Of a stretch of DNA of 64,000 nucleotides, positions 53,868 through 62,303 are shown one piece after another (positions within the stretch are counted from its first letter, which is position 1; each line of letters starts with the position of its first letter). Under the pieces are notes generated by a model. That model made no database searches, was not told the DNA's origin, and saw only the letters and a list, made by a program, of their open reading frames with translations. Source of the DNA: CAMDMI01 sp044379485 (GTDB lineage: Bacteria > Bacteroidota > Bacteroidia > Cytophagales > Flexibacteraceae); assembly GCA_044379485.1 (NCBI GenBank), contig JBIPOE010000010.1:1-64000 (forward strand), read 5' to 3'. A program made the position numbers and the translations under genes.

Positions 53868-55172
53868 CTACTCCTCCCCTGTTTCGCTAATAGTTAAAAG
53901 TAATTTATCAATGCGGTTTCCATCCATATCCACGACCTCGAAGTCATAGTTTTTCCATTGGAAACGTTCCCCAGTAGATGGTATTTGTTTGGAAAGATGC
54001 AGAATAAAGCCACCCAGAGAATGAAATCCAGCCTTATCTTCAGCCGCCATATCTTCAATTTCAAAGTATTGCAGAAATTCTTCGAAAGGCAAAAGTGCAT
54101 CAATTAAATAGCTATTCTCATCTCTTTGGACTATAGAAATTTCATTTTCTTCATCAGGTGTATTGTGGTCGGCTACAATGGATTCAAAAAGATCGGATTG
54201 CGTAAGTACTCCTTGAACACCACCATATTCATCCACCACTACGGCAATTTTGGTTTTGTTCGCCTTAAATTCTTCTAAAGCGGCCAAAGCCTTCATATTT
54301 TCCGGAACTACTCTAACTGGATCCAAAAGTGTTCGAATTCCCGGATTGTTTCCATTTTGGATGGACAATAAGAATTTCTTCGAAGAAAGGATTCCAATAA
54401 CTTTATCCAATTCGTGGTCACAAACAGGAAATAGAGAGTGGTTTGAATCTTTAATCTGATCTAAAATTTCATCTTTGGTATGGTTGATATCAATCCATTC
54501 TATTTCGATTCGATTGGTCATTAATGAGGCCAGGCTTCTATCTCCAAGAAGAAGAACACGTTCCATCATATCTTGCTCCACCTCCTCGATTATTCCAGAA
54601 TTGGTACCTTGAGCAATTAGTTCAATTACTTCCTCTTCAGTAACATGGCTATCTTCAACATGTGATTTGACACCAAAAACTCTAAGAAAACCATCAGTGG
54701 TAGAGCTCAACAACCAAATGAGAGGTGAGGCAAACTGGGATATCCCTTTCATAATCGGTGCCATAAAAGATGCGATTTTCTCTGGTTGATTCAGGCCTAA
54801 GCGCTTGGGAATAAGCTCACCAACAACTAAGGAAACGAAAGAAATACTCACAACTACAATGGAATATGAAAAAACCTCCGCGACTTTAATAGATATTCCT
54901 TGTTCGAATAGACTGTAAACCATGTAATCAATGAGGCTCTTTCCTGAAAAGATACCCACCAATATTCCGATAATGGTGATACCTACTTGAACCGTTGATA
55001 AAAATCTGGTTGGTTTGGAAGCCAGGTCCAATGCCATTTTAGCCCCAACCGAGCCTTTTTTGGCCAAACTTTCTAAACGGGTCTTTTTGCTTGTAATGAT
55101 GGCAATTTCTGCCATTGACAAAATTCCATTCACTATAATCAAACAAAATATGATCAATAATTCATTGATCAT
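53868..55172 (-). CDS. CNNM/CorC-family (hemolysin-type) membrane protein with CBS domains
   Basis: A 434-aa protein. A DUF21 (CNNM) transmembrane domain with about four helices (residues 1-190) begins with IFCLIIVNGILSMAEIAIITSKKTRLESL. A tandem CBS pair follows (about 205-330; MTNRIEIEWID, KIAVVVDEYGGVQGVLTQSD), then a CorC_HlyC domain to the end (LPFEEFLQYF). Relatives act in magnesium/cobalt efflux or ion homeostasis. The 'hemolysin' label is historical. It lies 36 bases upstream of hslV on the same strand. Confidence 0.9.
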   Translation of the reverse strand: MINELLIIFCLIIVNGILSMAEIAIITSKKTRLESLAKKGSVGAKMALDLASKPTRFLSTVQVGITIIGILVGIFSGKSLIDYMVYSLFEQGISIKVAEVFSYSIVVVSISFVSLVVGELIPKRLGLNQPEKIASFMAPIMKGISQFASPLIWLLSSTTDGFLRVFGVKSHVEDSHVTEEEVIELIAQGTNSGIIEEVEQDMMERVLLLGDRSLASLMTNRIEIEWIDINHTKDEILDQIKDSNHSLFPVCDHELDKVIGILSSKKFLLSIQNGNNPGIRTLLDPVRVVPENMKALAALEEFKANKTKIAVVVDEYGGVQGVLTQSDLFESIVADHNTPDEENEISIVQRDENSYLIDALLPFEEFLQYFEIEDMAAEDKAGFHSLGGFILHLSKQIPSTGERFQWKNYDFEVVDMDGNRIDKLLLTISETGEE

Positions 55173-55303
55173 AAGGCAAATAGGAATTTATTGTTCTTAA
55201 ATTTTTGATTTTTTACCTGGCTTGGTAAGGGGGGGTCTCCTGCAGAGCTACTGTCCATAAATAAGTTTTCGGGTACAAAGAAATAAGACTTTTAGCAAAA
55301 TAA

Positions 55304-55332
55304 AAAAGCCCGATGTTTTATATCGGGCTTTT
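55304..55332 (-). terminator. terminator after hsp20
   Basis: An eleven-base perfect stem, AAAAGCCCGAT (55304-55314) and ATCGGGCTTTT (55322-55332), closes a seven-base loop. It lies 20 bases beyond the hsp20 stop. The 130 bases between here and the CNNM gene start (55172) hold a G-rich string but no gene. Confidence 0.85.
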
Positions 55333-55352
55333 GAATGGTCTGAATCAGTTTA

Positions 55353-55781
55353 TTATTGAATCTCAATCAATCGTTCAACTTTTTGTTTGGCTTCCTCTTT
55401 TTTCGGAAGAGTTAACACAAGGATTCCATCTAAATAGCTTGCAGATATCTGCTCATTATCAATTACTTGATCCAATGTGAATGATCGCTTAAATGATCCT
55501 GATTTGAACTCTTTTCGAGTAAATTTACCTTTCTGTTCTTCTTTTTCAACGGCTTCCTTAAAGGAAATGGTTAGGACATTTTCATCCAGATTGATTTGGA
55601 AATTTTCTTTTTTCAGGCCTGGTGCTACCAAATGGATTTCAAAATTGTTTTCATTTTCCAAAATATTTACCGGAGGAATCATTTGGCCGTGAAATGGTTG
55701 GAAAATTTCAGAATTTTCTCTGGAAAAAAAATCTCCTACTAAGGAAGGAATAGCTGTATTTTTAAATCTTATAAATGACAT
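55353..55781 (-). CDS. Hsp20/alpha-crystallin small heat-shock protein
   Basis: A 142-aa ATP-independent holdase chaperone. The alpha-crystallin domain spans about 35-130 with PPVNILENENNFEIHLVAPGLKKENF, the central strands VLTISFKEAVEKEE and the GILVLTLPKKEEAKQK motif. The N-terminus (SFIRFKNTAIPSLVGDFFSRE) is the normal short arm. Cytosolic. It has its own terminator. A pair of repeated dyads lies 70-130 bases upstream and may regulate it. Confidence 0.95.
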   Translation of the reverse strand: MSFIRFKNTAIPSLVGDFFSRENSEIFQPFHGQMIPPVNILENENNFEIHLVAPGLKKENFQINLDENVLTISFKEAVEKEEQKGKFTRKEFKSGSFKRSFTLDQVIDNEQISASYLDGILVLTLPKKEEAKQKVERLIEIQ

Positions 55782-55850
55782 ACTTTCATTTTTTTTAAAG
55801 TGATGTAATACCAGATTTCAAAACTTAATCCAAAAAGTAATTTCAAAATT

Positions 55851-55909
55851 TTAATGCCATTTTGGCTCTTTTTAAAATAAAAAGAAAAATATTAATGTCA
55901 TTTTGACTT
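55851..55909. promoter_or_regulatory. repeated covarying dyads upstream of hsp20
   Basis: TTAATGCCATTTTGGCT (55851-55867) and TTAATGTCATTTTGACT (55892-55908) are direct repeats of 17 bases, 41 bases apart. They differ at only two positions, and the two changes compensate: GCCA-TTT-TGGC against GTCA-TTT-TGAC. The dyad is thus kept in both. A 41-base spacing is close to four helical turns. Position, symmetry and repetition suggest operator sites. They are not CIRCE (TTAGCACTC). Confidence 0.5.
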
Positions 55910-56410
55910 ATTTTCATCTTTAAACCCAGTTGAATTAGCAAATTCGGCATCATTGATGGGAATACAAAAGAATGATTCATCTAATATTTTCTTTCTTTCT
56001 AAACACCAAAGCCTAAAGCCAATAAAACCTTTAAAAGTCTTTTGTTTTGAAATCTGAATAGAATAATTGAGCGAAGGTTGAAGCTTTTCAAATGGAAACA
56101 AATTTCGCTTTTCAAGCAAAATAGGTTTTTGAAGCAAACTATCTGAAAAGCATAAAATAGCTCCATCATTTACAACTTTCAAAAAAAAGTTAAACTGGTA
56201 ATTTTTGAATTTAACTTGAACTGGTTTCATATCCACATCAAATGAATTCCATCTTTTTATTGGATCCAATTTCACATAAATACTTGATAATGAATCAAAT
56301 TTAACATTGAATATTTCTCTTATTTCAGATTGAGAAAAACCTGATTTTGGATAAAAACAGATTAAAGTAAGAACAAAGGCAGACCAGTTTAGTCCATTGA
56401 AATACTGCAT
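55898..56410 (-). CDS. exported protein of unknown function
   Basis: A 170-aa protein from the ATG at 56410, which gives a good signal peptide (ends near KSGFSQ). A longer frame to 56695 exists, but that extension is antisense to sixA and should be ignored. The mature part is beta-rich and basic (VKFKNYQFNFFLKVVNDGAIL; GFIGFRLWCLERKK). Two cysteines are present. No homology is recognised. Its stop codon lies inside the second upstream dyad. Confidence 0.55.
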   Translation of the reverse strand: MQYFNGLNWSAFVLTLICFYPKSGFSQSEIREIFNVKFDSLSSIYVKLDPIKRWNSFDVDMKPVQVKFKNYQFNFFLKVVNDGAILCFSDSLLQKPILLEKRNLFPFEKLQPSLNYSIQISKQKTFKGFIGFRLWCLERKKILDESFFCIPINDAEFANSTGFKDENKSK

Positions 56411-56486
56411 TTTATATTTTTTTTCTAAGCTCTGTTTTTTTGAATAAACTTGCAACTTGCAAAAAGCCAAAAATAGTTCTACTAAA

Positions 56487-56969
56487 ATGAAAACCCTGAT
56501 TCTAATCAGACACGCAACAGCCGAATCCGAAAATTTTCTCAAAAAAGATTTTGAAAGAACTCTTGAGGCAATTGGCAGGAAAGAAGCAGAAAAAGTTGGT
56601 GAATTTATAAAAAGTAAAGGGTTAGAAGTTGAAAAAGTAGTTTGTAGTTCCGCCCTGAGAACTAAAGAAACCGCAGGTTTGGCTTCAAGCAGCATGGGAC
56701 TTAACCCTGAGCAAGTAGTTGAAAAACTGGAGCTTTATAACGCCGGCTTTCAAAAAATTGTTGCAGAAATAAAAAAAACAGAAGAGTCCATCTCGACTTT
56801 AGTTTTGGTAGGCCACAATCCTGGAATTAGCCAGGCTTCAACGGCTTTAGCCGCAACTGGAAATTTTCAATTGGCACCTTCGGCCGCTGTTTCACTTAAG
56901 TTTAATATAAAAAACTGGTCAGAACTCACACCAGCTACTGGAACTGAAAACTGGTATTATTATCCCTAA
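56487..56969 (+). CDS. sixA: phosphohistidine phosphatase SixA
   Basis: A 160-aa branch-2 histidine-phosphatase family protein. The catalytic RHATAE motif has R8 and H9. The second His (H110) is in VLVGHNPGISQ, with ALRTKETA in between. SixA removes phosphate from HPt domains or from phosphotransferase-system NPr. ATG 56487 is used. It sits 6 bases before a MerR-family gene on the same strand. The hybrid kinase at 27-30 kb carries an HPt domain, a possible substrate. Confidence 0.9.
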   Translation: MKTLILIRHATAESENFLKKDFERTLEAIGRKEAEKVGEFIKSKGLEVEKVVCSSALRTKETAGLASSSMGLNPEQVVEKLELYNAGFQKIVAEIKKTEESISTLVLVGHNPGISQASTALAATGNFQLAPSAAVSLKFNIKNWSELTPATGTENWYYYP

Positions 56970-56975
56970 TTACAC

Positions 56976-57332
56976 ATGTCCATCAAAAATTCACTTCCAG
57001 ACAAAATGTACTATTCCATCGGAGAGGTGGCTGGTTATTTTGGTGTTTCCACGTCTTTAATTCGCTATTGGGAAGATGAATTCCCTCAAATTACTCCAAG
57101 AAAAAATGGAAAAGGTGATAGGCGATATACCAAACAAGACATTGATAAAGTGACCATAATCTACGATTTGATCAAGGAAAAAGGATTTACCATAAAAGGA
57201 GCACAATCCCACTTAAATGAAAAAAGTGAAAAACCTGTTTCAGGTAATTCCACCAACCTGTCGGCAATAGAAAGTTTGAAGGATATAAAAGGATTTTTAA
57301 TCCAGCTAAAATCAGATTTGAAAACCCTATAA
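56976..57332 (+). CDS. MerR-family transcriptional regulator
   Basis: A 118-aa DNA-binding protein. The winged helix-turn-helix is YYSIGEVAGYFGVSTSLIRYWEDEFP with RRYTKQDIDKVTIIYDLIKEKG. Instead of the long dimerising coil and effector pocket it has a short C-terminal tail (SNLSAIESLKDIKGFLIQ). The compact form with the FPQITPRKNGKGDRRY wing is typical of a Bacteroidota MerR group. Translation could start at ATG 56976 or at residue 11 (57006). The inducer is unknown. It is co-transcribed with sixA. Confidence 0.88.
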   Translation: MSIKNSLPDKMYYSIGEVAGYFGVSTSLIRYWEDEFPQITPRKNGKGDRRYTKQDIDKVTIIYDLIKEKGFTIKGAQSHLNEKSEKPVSGNSTNLSAIESLKDIKGFLIQLKSDLKTL

Positions 57333-57375
57333 TTGGGTAGATACTAATTTAAAAACCAAGTTAATACATCATTTT

Positions 57376-59049
57376 ATGAGTCAAAAATTATTGGAATGCG
57401 TGCCCAATTTTTCAGAAGGCCGTGATCCGGAAATTATTCAACAAATTGCTTCAGCTATTTCATCTGTTTCTGGTGTGGAGCTTTTAGATGTTGATCCTGG
57501 AAAAGCCACCAATAGAACAGTTATGACCTTTATTGGCGACCCAGAATTTGTGGTAGAGGCTGCTTTTCAGGCAATTAAAAAAGCACAGGAATTGATTGAT
57601 ATGCGCATTCACAAGGGGGAACATCCTCGTTTTGGCGCAACAGATGTTTGTCCTTTGGTACCTGTTTCTGGAATATCAATAGAAGAAGCTAGTGAATGGG
57701 CCAGAAAACTTGGTAAAAGGGTTGGCGAAGAACTTCAGTTTCCTGTATTTCTTTATGAATCAGCCGCTTCGGCCCCTCATAGAAAAAATCTGGCCAGTGT
57801 TAGATCTGGGGAATATGAAGGACTTGAAACCAAATTGAGCCAAACTGAGTGGCAACCTGATTTTGGCCCTGCGCAATTCGTACCAAAAACAGGGACAATT
57901 GCCATTGGTGCAAGAGATTTCTTAATTGCGGTAAACTACAATTTAAATACAACCTCGGTACGGCGGGCCAATGCCATTAGTTTTGATGTTAGAGAAGCCG
58001 GAAGACTTATAAAAGAAACTGATCCCAAAACCGGACAAGTCACTGAAATTCGAACACCAGGAAAATTAAAAGCAGCCAAAGCAATTGGCTGGTTTATAGA
58101 AGAATATGGTGTCGCTCAGGTTTCTATGAACTTGACAGATATTCAAACTACACCTTTGCATATTGCTTTTGATGCTGTGAATGAGTCAGCGTTTTCAAGG
58201 GGAATGCGTGTAACTGGAACTGAAATTGTAGGTATGGTGCCATTGAGAGTATTAACAGATGCGGGACGATACTTTCTAAAAAAACAAAATCGATCAACCG
58301 GTTTACCTGATTCAGAACTGATTAAGATAGCGATTAAATCCATGGGGCTTGATGATCTGGCACCATTTGAACCAACCCAAAAGGTAATTGAATACAAAAT
58401 ATCTCAAAAACCAGCTGATCGCCTCATCTCAATGAAGCTAAATCAGTTTACGGAAGAGGTTGCTTCTGAATCTCCAGCTCCGGGAGGTGGCTCAGTAGCT
58501 GCTTATGTGGCCTCATGCGGAATTGCCTTGGCTACAATGGTTGCCAATTTGAGTGCACACAAAAGAGGTTGGGATGAAAAAACGCCGGAATTTTCTGATT
58601 GGGCTCAAAAGGGTGAAGCTATCCGTAGAAAATTAATTTTAGCGGTTGATGCTGACACAGAAGCATTTAATAAAGTAATGGAAGCCTTTGGCTTACCCAA
58701 GGAAAGCCAGGAAGAAAAGATGGCAAGGTCTGCTGCAATTCAAAAAGCACAGATTGGGGCTGTGGAAGTTCCACTTTCAGTAATGAAAACAGCTTTTGAA
58801 GGATTACCTGTTGCCCAAAAAATGGTAGAAATTGGAAATCCAAATTCTGTTACAGATGCCGGAGTTGGGGCAAATGCCTTATTATGTGGAATTTACGGGG
58901 CTTACCTTAATGTATTGATCAATTTAAAAGATTTGAAGGATAGAACCCTGGCTGATCAATTAAAATCAGAAGCCAATAAAATACTTTCTGATGCTAAATT
59001 GGAGGAAGAATCCATCCAAAAATTGGTTTTAGAAATGATAGAAGCCTAA
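57376..59049 (+). CDS. ftcd: bifunctional glutamate formimidoyltransferase / formimidoyl-THF cyclodeaminase
   Basis: A 557-aa fusion. The N-terminal formiminotransferase (about 1-330) begins LLECVPNFSEGRD and has the catalytic His region RIHKGEHPRFGATDVCPLVPV. The C-terminal cyclodeaminase (about 350-557) has the glycine-rich SPAPGGGSVAAYVASCGIALATM. It moves the formimino group from formimino-glutamate to tetrahydrofolate and releases ammonia, the last step of histidine degradation in this route. It begins 43 bases after the MerR gene. No hutH/hutU/hutI genes are in the window. Confidence 0.93.
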   Translation: MSQKLLECVPNFSEGRDPEIIQQIASAISSVSGVELLDVDPGKATNRTVMTFIGDPEFVVEAAFQAIKKAQELIDMRIHKGEHPRFGATDVCPLVPVSGISIEEASEWARKLGKRVGEELQFPVFLYESAASAPHRKNLASVRSGEYEGLETKLSQTEWQPDFGPAQFVPKTGTIAIGARDFLIAVNYNLNTTSVRRANAISFDVREAGRLIKETDPKTGQVTEIRTPGKLKAAKAIGWFIEEYGVAQVSMNLTDIQTTPLHIAFDAVNESAFSRGMRVTGTEIVGMVPLRVLTDAGRYFLKKQNRSTGLPDSELIKIAIKSMGLDDLAPFEPTQKVIEYKISQKPADRLISMKLNQFTEEVASESPAPGGGSVAAYVASCGIALATMVANLSAHKRGWDEKTPEFSDWAQKGEAIRRKLILAVDADTEAFNKVMEAFGLPKESQEEKMARSAAIQKAQIGAVEVPLSVMKTAFEGLPVAQKMVEIGNPNSVTDAGVGANALLCGIYGAYLNVLINLKDLKDRTLADQLKSEANKILSDAKLEEESIQKLVLEMIEA

Positions 59050-59089
59050 TTCAAATAAAATAGTTTATTTATCGTTATGCTCTTATTCA

Positions 59090-59097
59090 TAGATTTG
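59090..59097 (+). promoter_or_regulatory. candidate -7 box for the exported TPR gene
   Basis: TAGATTTG matches TAnnTTTG and lies 17 bases before the TTG start at 59115, implying a very short leader. No clear -33 TTTG is present. Confidence 0.35.
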
Positions 59098-59114
59098 GCA
59101 TCATTTTCAATCCT

Positions 59115-60335
59115 TTGTCGAGGCTAAAACTTTTTTTTCTTTTTTTCTTTCTGCAATTCTTACCTGCAGTAGCCCAGTTTGATGATCCTCAACTGAAATA
59201 CCTGTTGATGAACAAAAAACTTCAACTTGATGCTACTAAGGCCGTTAATTCAATGTACAACTTCAAGTTTGATGTAGCAGAAAGTGAATTCCAATGGATG
59301 CGTTATAAATATCCCAGCCATCCGCTTCCTGTTTTTCTAATGGGCTTAAAAGAATGGTGGAAGATTCAACCCAACATTGACAATGAGGAATTTGACGAAA
59401 AGTTTGAAGCCTACATGGACACCAGCATTGCTCTTGCTGAAGATTTAAAAAGAAAAGATAAACAAAATGTAGAGGCTTCATTTTTCCTTGCAGCTTCCTA
59501 TGGTTTTAAGGGACGCTTGTTTGCTGAAAGAGGATCATGGAGAAAGGCGGCATTTGCGGGAAAAAATGCGCTTTCTAATATGGAAATCAACAAGCAAAAC
59601 GATACGCTTAGCCCTGAGTTTTTATTTGGTGTTGCGCTTTTTAATTTCTATTCAGTTTGGATTCCTGCCAATTATAAATTTTTGAGACCTGTGATGGCAC
59701 TTTTCCCAAAAGGGGACAAAGAAAAAGGAATCAAGCAACTGAAAGAGGTGGCATTTAATGCATTTTATACCCGAACTGAGGCCCAATTGTATTTGGCCCG
59801 GATTTATGCCAATGAGGAAGATCAACCAGCTAAAGCTTTGCCTTTAACAGAGTATTTGGCAACTACCTTCCCAGACAATCCCTATTTTCAAAGATTGTAT
59901 GCCCGCATGTGTTACAGCCAGGGCAAAACCGCCGAGGTAGAAAAAACCTCTTTAGAAATTCTAGAGAAAATTGGAAAGCAAATGCCTGGCTATGAAGCAA
60001 CCAGTGGCAGATACGCATCCTTTTATCTAGGTTATATTTACAGGCATTCATATAAAAAAGATATAAACTTATCCAAAAAGTATTTTGATGTCTGCCTTCA
60101 ATTTTGCAATCAGAACAAGGCTTTTGAAACTGGGTACTATTATTATACTTTACTCAATCTCATGCAACTTTCTATTGAGGATAAAAACACTTTATTGGCA
60201 ACTGAATATGCTAGTAAAATAAGAGAATATGCACCAAAAGACCACGATTGCAGGAAGCAAGCCGAGGCATTCCTTAAAAAGCAAAAGAAAGAGAGTGGTA
60301 AAAAATCTGGCCTTTGGGGCTTCTTTGGATTTTAG
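59115..60335 (+). CDS. exported tetratricopeptide-repeat protein
   Basis: A 406-aa protein with a signal peptide (LKLFFLFFFLQFLPAVAQ). The start is TTG at 59115: no ATG or GTG occurs in frame before a TAG at 59061, and the signal peptide begins directly after it. The mature region has TPR-type helical pairs (AVNSMYNFKFDVAESEFQWMRYKYPSHPLP read over two helices; KAAFAGKNALSNMEINK; QLYLARIYANEEDQPAKALPL; KNTLLATEYASKIREYAPKD). A protein-binding envelope role is likely. It is preceded by a -7-like box. Confidence 0.85.
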   Translation: MSRLKLFFLFFFLQFLPAVAQFDDPQLKYLLMNKKLQLDATKAVNSMYNFKFDVAESEFQWMRYKYPSHPLPVFLMGLKEWWKIQPNIDNEEFDEKFEAYMDTSIALAEDLKRKDKQNVEASFFLAASYGFKGRLFAERGSWRKAAFAGKNALSNMEINKQNDTLSPEFLFGVALFNFYSVWIPANYKFLRPVMALFPKGDKEKGIKQLKEVAFNAFYTRTEAQLYLARIYANEEDQPAKALPLTEYLATTFPDNPYFQRLYARMCYSQGKTAEVEKTSLEILEKIGKQMPGYEATSGRYASFYLGYIYRHSYKKDINLSKKYFDVCLQFCNQNKAFETGYYYYTLLNLMQLSIEDKNTLLATEYASKIREYAPKDHDCRKQAEAFLKKQKKESGKKSGLWGFFGF

Positions 60336-60856
60336 GCTTGAATTCTCAAAATCCAAATTCAGATTTAAATCAAAAAAATTAAGGTTGACTTTTAAAAAAT
60401 TTACCCGATTCAGGGATTGACCAAATCAATAACTAGCTTCTTTGCAGCAAGTTAATTACTTTTAATTAATTATTGTTTGTTTCTGTACCTACCAGCAACC
60501 TAACATTTTGATAGAAAACAAACGGACCTATTTGAATTAAATGATTGAAAATGAATTTTAGAATTTTCTTTGTTTTCTTATTAAAGAACAAACTTAAATT
60601 ATTTATTTTCAAATACTTACACCCATTCTATAAACATACACATTCTCAAATGGGTAAGTGATTGACCAATGCCAGCCAACATAAATATTACATATAAAAG
60701 GCCATCCAATTTTAAATTATAACATGTTATGTGTTACTATTTTGCACTGGCTCCACTTAGGTAATTTTTAAGAAGAAGGTGACTAAAATTATTTAATCAT
60801 AAATATCACCTTTGAAAAATCAGACATTATTCACCTGAACATAAAGCTCTAAAGTT
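60336..60856. other. AT-rich intergenic region with several dyads
   Basis: Some 520 bases without a long frame. Structures seen are: an imperfect inverted repeat (ACTTAC..CCATT at 60615-60627 against AATGGGTAAGT at 60649-60659, two-base bulge); a perfect 12-bp palindrome ATAACATGTTAT at 60719-60730; and a 7-bp inverted pair AAGGTGA (60776-60782) / TCACCTT (60806-60812). CACCTTTG (60808-60815), one base off the TAnnTTTG -7 box, overlaps the last arm. This suggests a regulated promoter for the small gene that follows. Confidence 0.45.
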
Positions 60857-60976
60857 ATGAACGCAAATAAGACATCAAAAAAAGTAGCCTACAGCCCACT
60901 AAATGTGGAAATTTTCTTTTACTTTTTAACGTTGATCGTATCGCTGGTTATATTGCTCTTTACCAACTTATTTTAG
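60857..60976 (+). CDS. 39-aa single-membrane-segment microprotein
   Basis: A short frame from ATG 60857 to TAG 60974-60976. The first 16 residues are polar and basic (MNANKTSKKVAYSPLN), and residues 17-39 form one strongly hydrophobic helix (EIFFYFLTLIVSLVILLFTNLF). It is preceded by a dyad-rich region and followed, after 23 bases, by a strong terminator. This is what a real short transcript with one microprotein would look like. It could be a membrane complex subunit, a regulator peptide or a hydrophobic type I toxin. I recognise no known family. Confidence 0.6.
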   Translation: MNANKTSKKVAYSPLNVEIFFYFLTLIVSLVILLFTNLF

Positions 60977-60999
60977 ACAAATAAGGGCAAGATTTTTTC

Positions 61000-61034
61000 A
61001 AAAAAGGCTCCGGTAACTCGGGGCTTTTTTTTTT
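61000..61034 (+). terminator. rho-independent terminator after the microprotein
   Basis: AAAAAAGGCTCCG (61000-61012) pairs with CGGGGCTTTTTTT (61019 onward) through 13 bp, with two G-U pairs, around a six-base loop GTAACT, then runs into a ten-T tract to 61034. Confidence 0.9.
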
Positions 61035-61082
61035 GATTTAAGGCAATTTATAACTCTATTTAGACCTTCATAAAAATCAAGG

Positions 61083-62303
61083 ATGAAAACATTCTATTTT
61101 TCAATTTCTATACTCTTATCAAGTTGGAAGCTTCTGGCTCAAGCTGGTTGTCAGGATCCTTTGGCCACAAATTTTAACCAATTGGCTACCTCAACAAATA
61201 GTTCCTGTACCTATGCAAATACCAATGCCGGATTGACAACCAGAATCGGTAACCTTCCAAGCATACTAAATGAAACCTCTGCTTTATTGATAACAGATGG
61301 AAAAGTTTTTACAATTAATGATTCAGGAAATGCAGCCGATCTTTTTGAAATTGATTCTGCTACTGGATTTGTCAAGAAGAAAACCCGAATTTCCAATTAT
61401 TCAAATGTAGATTGGGAGGATATTGCCGCAGATAGCACCAACATTTATATTGGTGATTTTGGTAATAATAATGGAACAAGAACAGATTTGAGAATACTAA
61501 AAGTAAAGAAATCATCAGTTTACAACCCTGATAGTCTAAATATTAGAGCCGAAAGAATCCGCTTTTCTTATCCTGATCAAACTAATTTTACTTCCAGTAA
61601 CAACCATAATTTCGATTGTGAATCGATAGTTTTCTTTAATGGAAAGCTCCACTTATTTTCAAAAAACCGAGGCAACAAGAAAACCAAACACTATTCACTG
61701 GATCCAAGTCTGCCCTTACAAATTGCTACTTTACACGATAGTCTGAACGTGAATGGTTTAATAACATCTGCTTCGATCAGACAAGATGGCAAGGTACTAG
61801 TTTTATTAGGCTTGGATCAAACAGGTAGTTTTCCTGTTTTTGCATGGTTGCTTTTTGGATTTGAAGGAAGCAACTTTTTTTCAGGCAATAGAAGAAGAAT
61901 TGAGCTTCCAAATGCAGTTACCACTGGTCAGGCAGAGGGAATTGGATTTGCTTCAAATTACAGACTTTGGATTAGCAACGAAACCGTTTCAATTGTTTCA
62001 GCCGGTGTCAAACAACTCAACATTGGTCCTTATATTAATTCATATTTCACTAACAATGAGGAATTGATAACTGATGAATCTTCGGTCAAAATTTGGCCCA
62101 ATCCTGTTTCGGAGGTTTTAAAAATAAAAAAGGATGGCACCCTTAATTTTAGACTTAGTAATTCAATAGGAAAGGAAGTCTTTTACGGAAATGGAGATAA
62201 CATTGATGTTTCTTTTTTGCCTGAAGGTTTATACCATCTTTCCTTTTTAGAAGAAAAACTAAAAATTGGAAACAACAACTTTTTGATTTTAGTAAAACAC
62301 TAA
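61083..62303 (+). CDS. secreted protein with T9SS type A sorting domain
   Basis: A 406-aa protein. A signal peptide (first 19 residues, ending LLAQ) is followed by AGCQDPLATNFNQLAT..SSCTY (about 21-43), a Bacteroidota-type Cys-flanked motif usually written GCxDPxAxNYNPxAxxxxxxC. The central part has propeller-like strands with acidic turns (INDSGNAADLFEIDSATG; WEDIAADSTNIYIGDFGNN). The C-terminal 75 residues are a type A sorting domain (IWPNPVSEVLKI; LPEGLYHLSF). Its TAA overlaps the rsmE ATG by one base (TAATG), so rsmE translation is coupled. Confidence 0.82.
   Translation: MKTFYFSISILLSSWKLLAQAGCQDPLATNFNQLATSTNSSCTYANTNAGLTTRIGNLPSILNETSALLITDGKVFTINDSGNAADLFEIDSATGFVKKKTRISNYSNVDWEDIAADSTNIYIGDFGNNNGTRTDLRILKVKKSSVYNPDSLNIRAERIRFSYPDQTNFTSSNNHNFDCESIVFFNGKLHLFSKNRGNKKTKHYSLDPSLPLQIATLHDSLNVNGLITSASIRQDGKVLVLLGLDQTGSFPVFAWLLFGFEGSNFFSGNRRRIELPNAVTTGQAEGIGFASNYRLWISNETVSIVSAGVKQLNIGPYINSYFTNNEELITDESSVKIWPNPVSEVLKIKKDGTLNFRLSNSIGKEVFYGNGDNIDVSFLPEGLYHLSFLEEKLKIGNNNFLILVKH

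Noticed and set aside
55200..55260. A G-rich string with CTGCAG that might be a small RNA.
   Set aside because: No stable fold, promoter and terminator could be joined. It does not resemble the SRP RNA motif or any RNA family I know.
56411..56695. N-terminal extension of the leftward 55898 gene by 95 codons.
   Set aside because: The extension is antisense to sixA. The ATG at 56410 gives a clean signal peptide.
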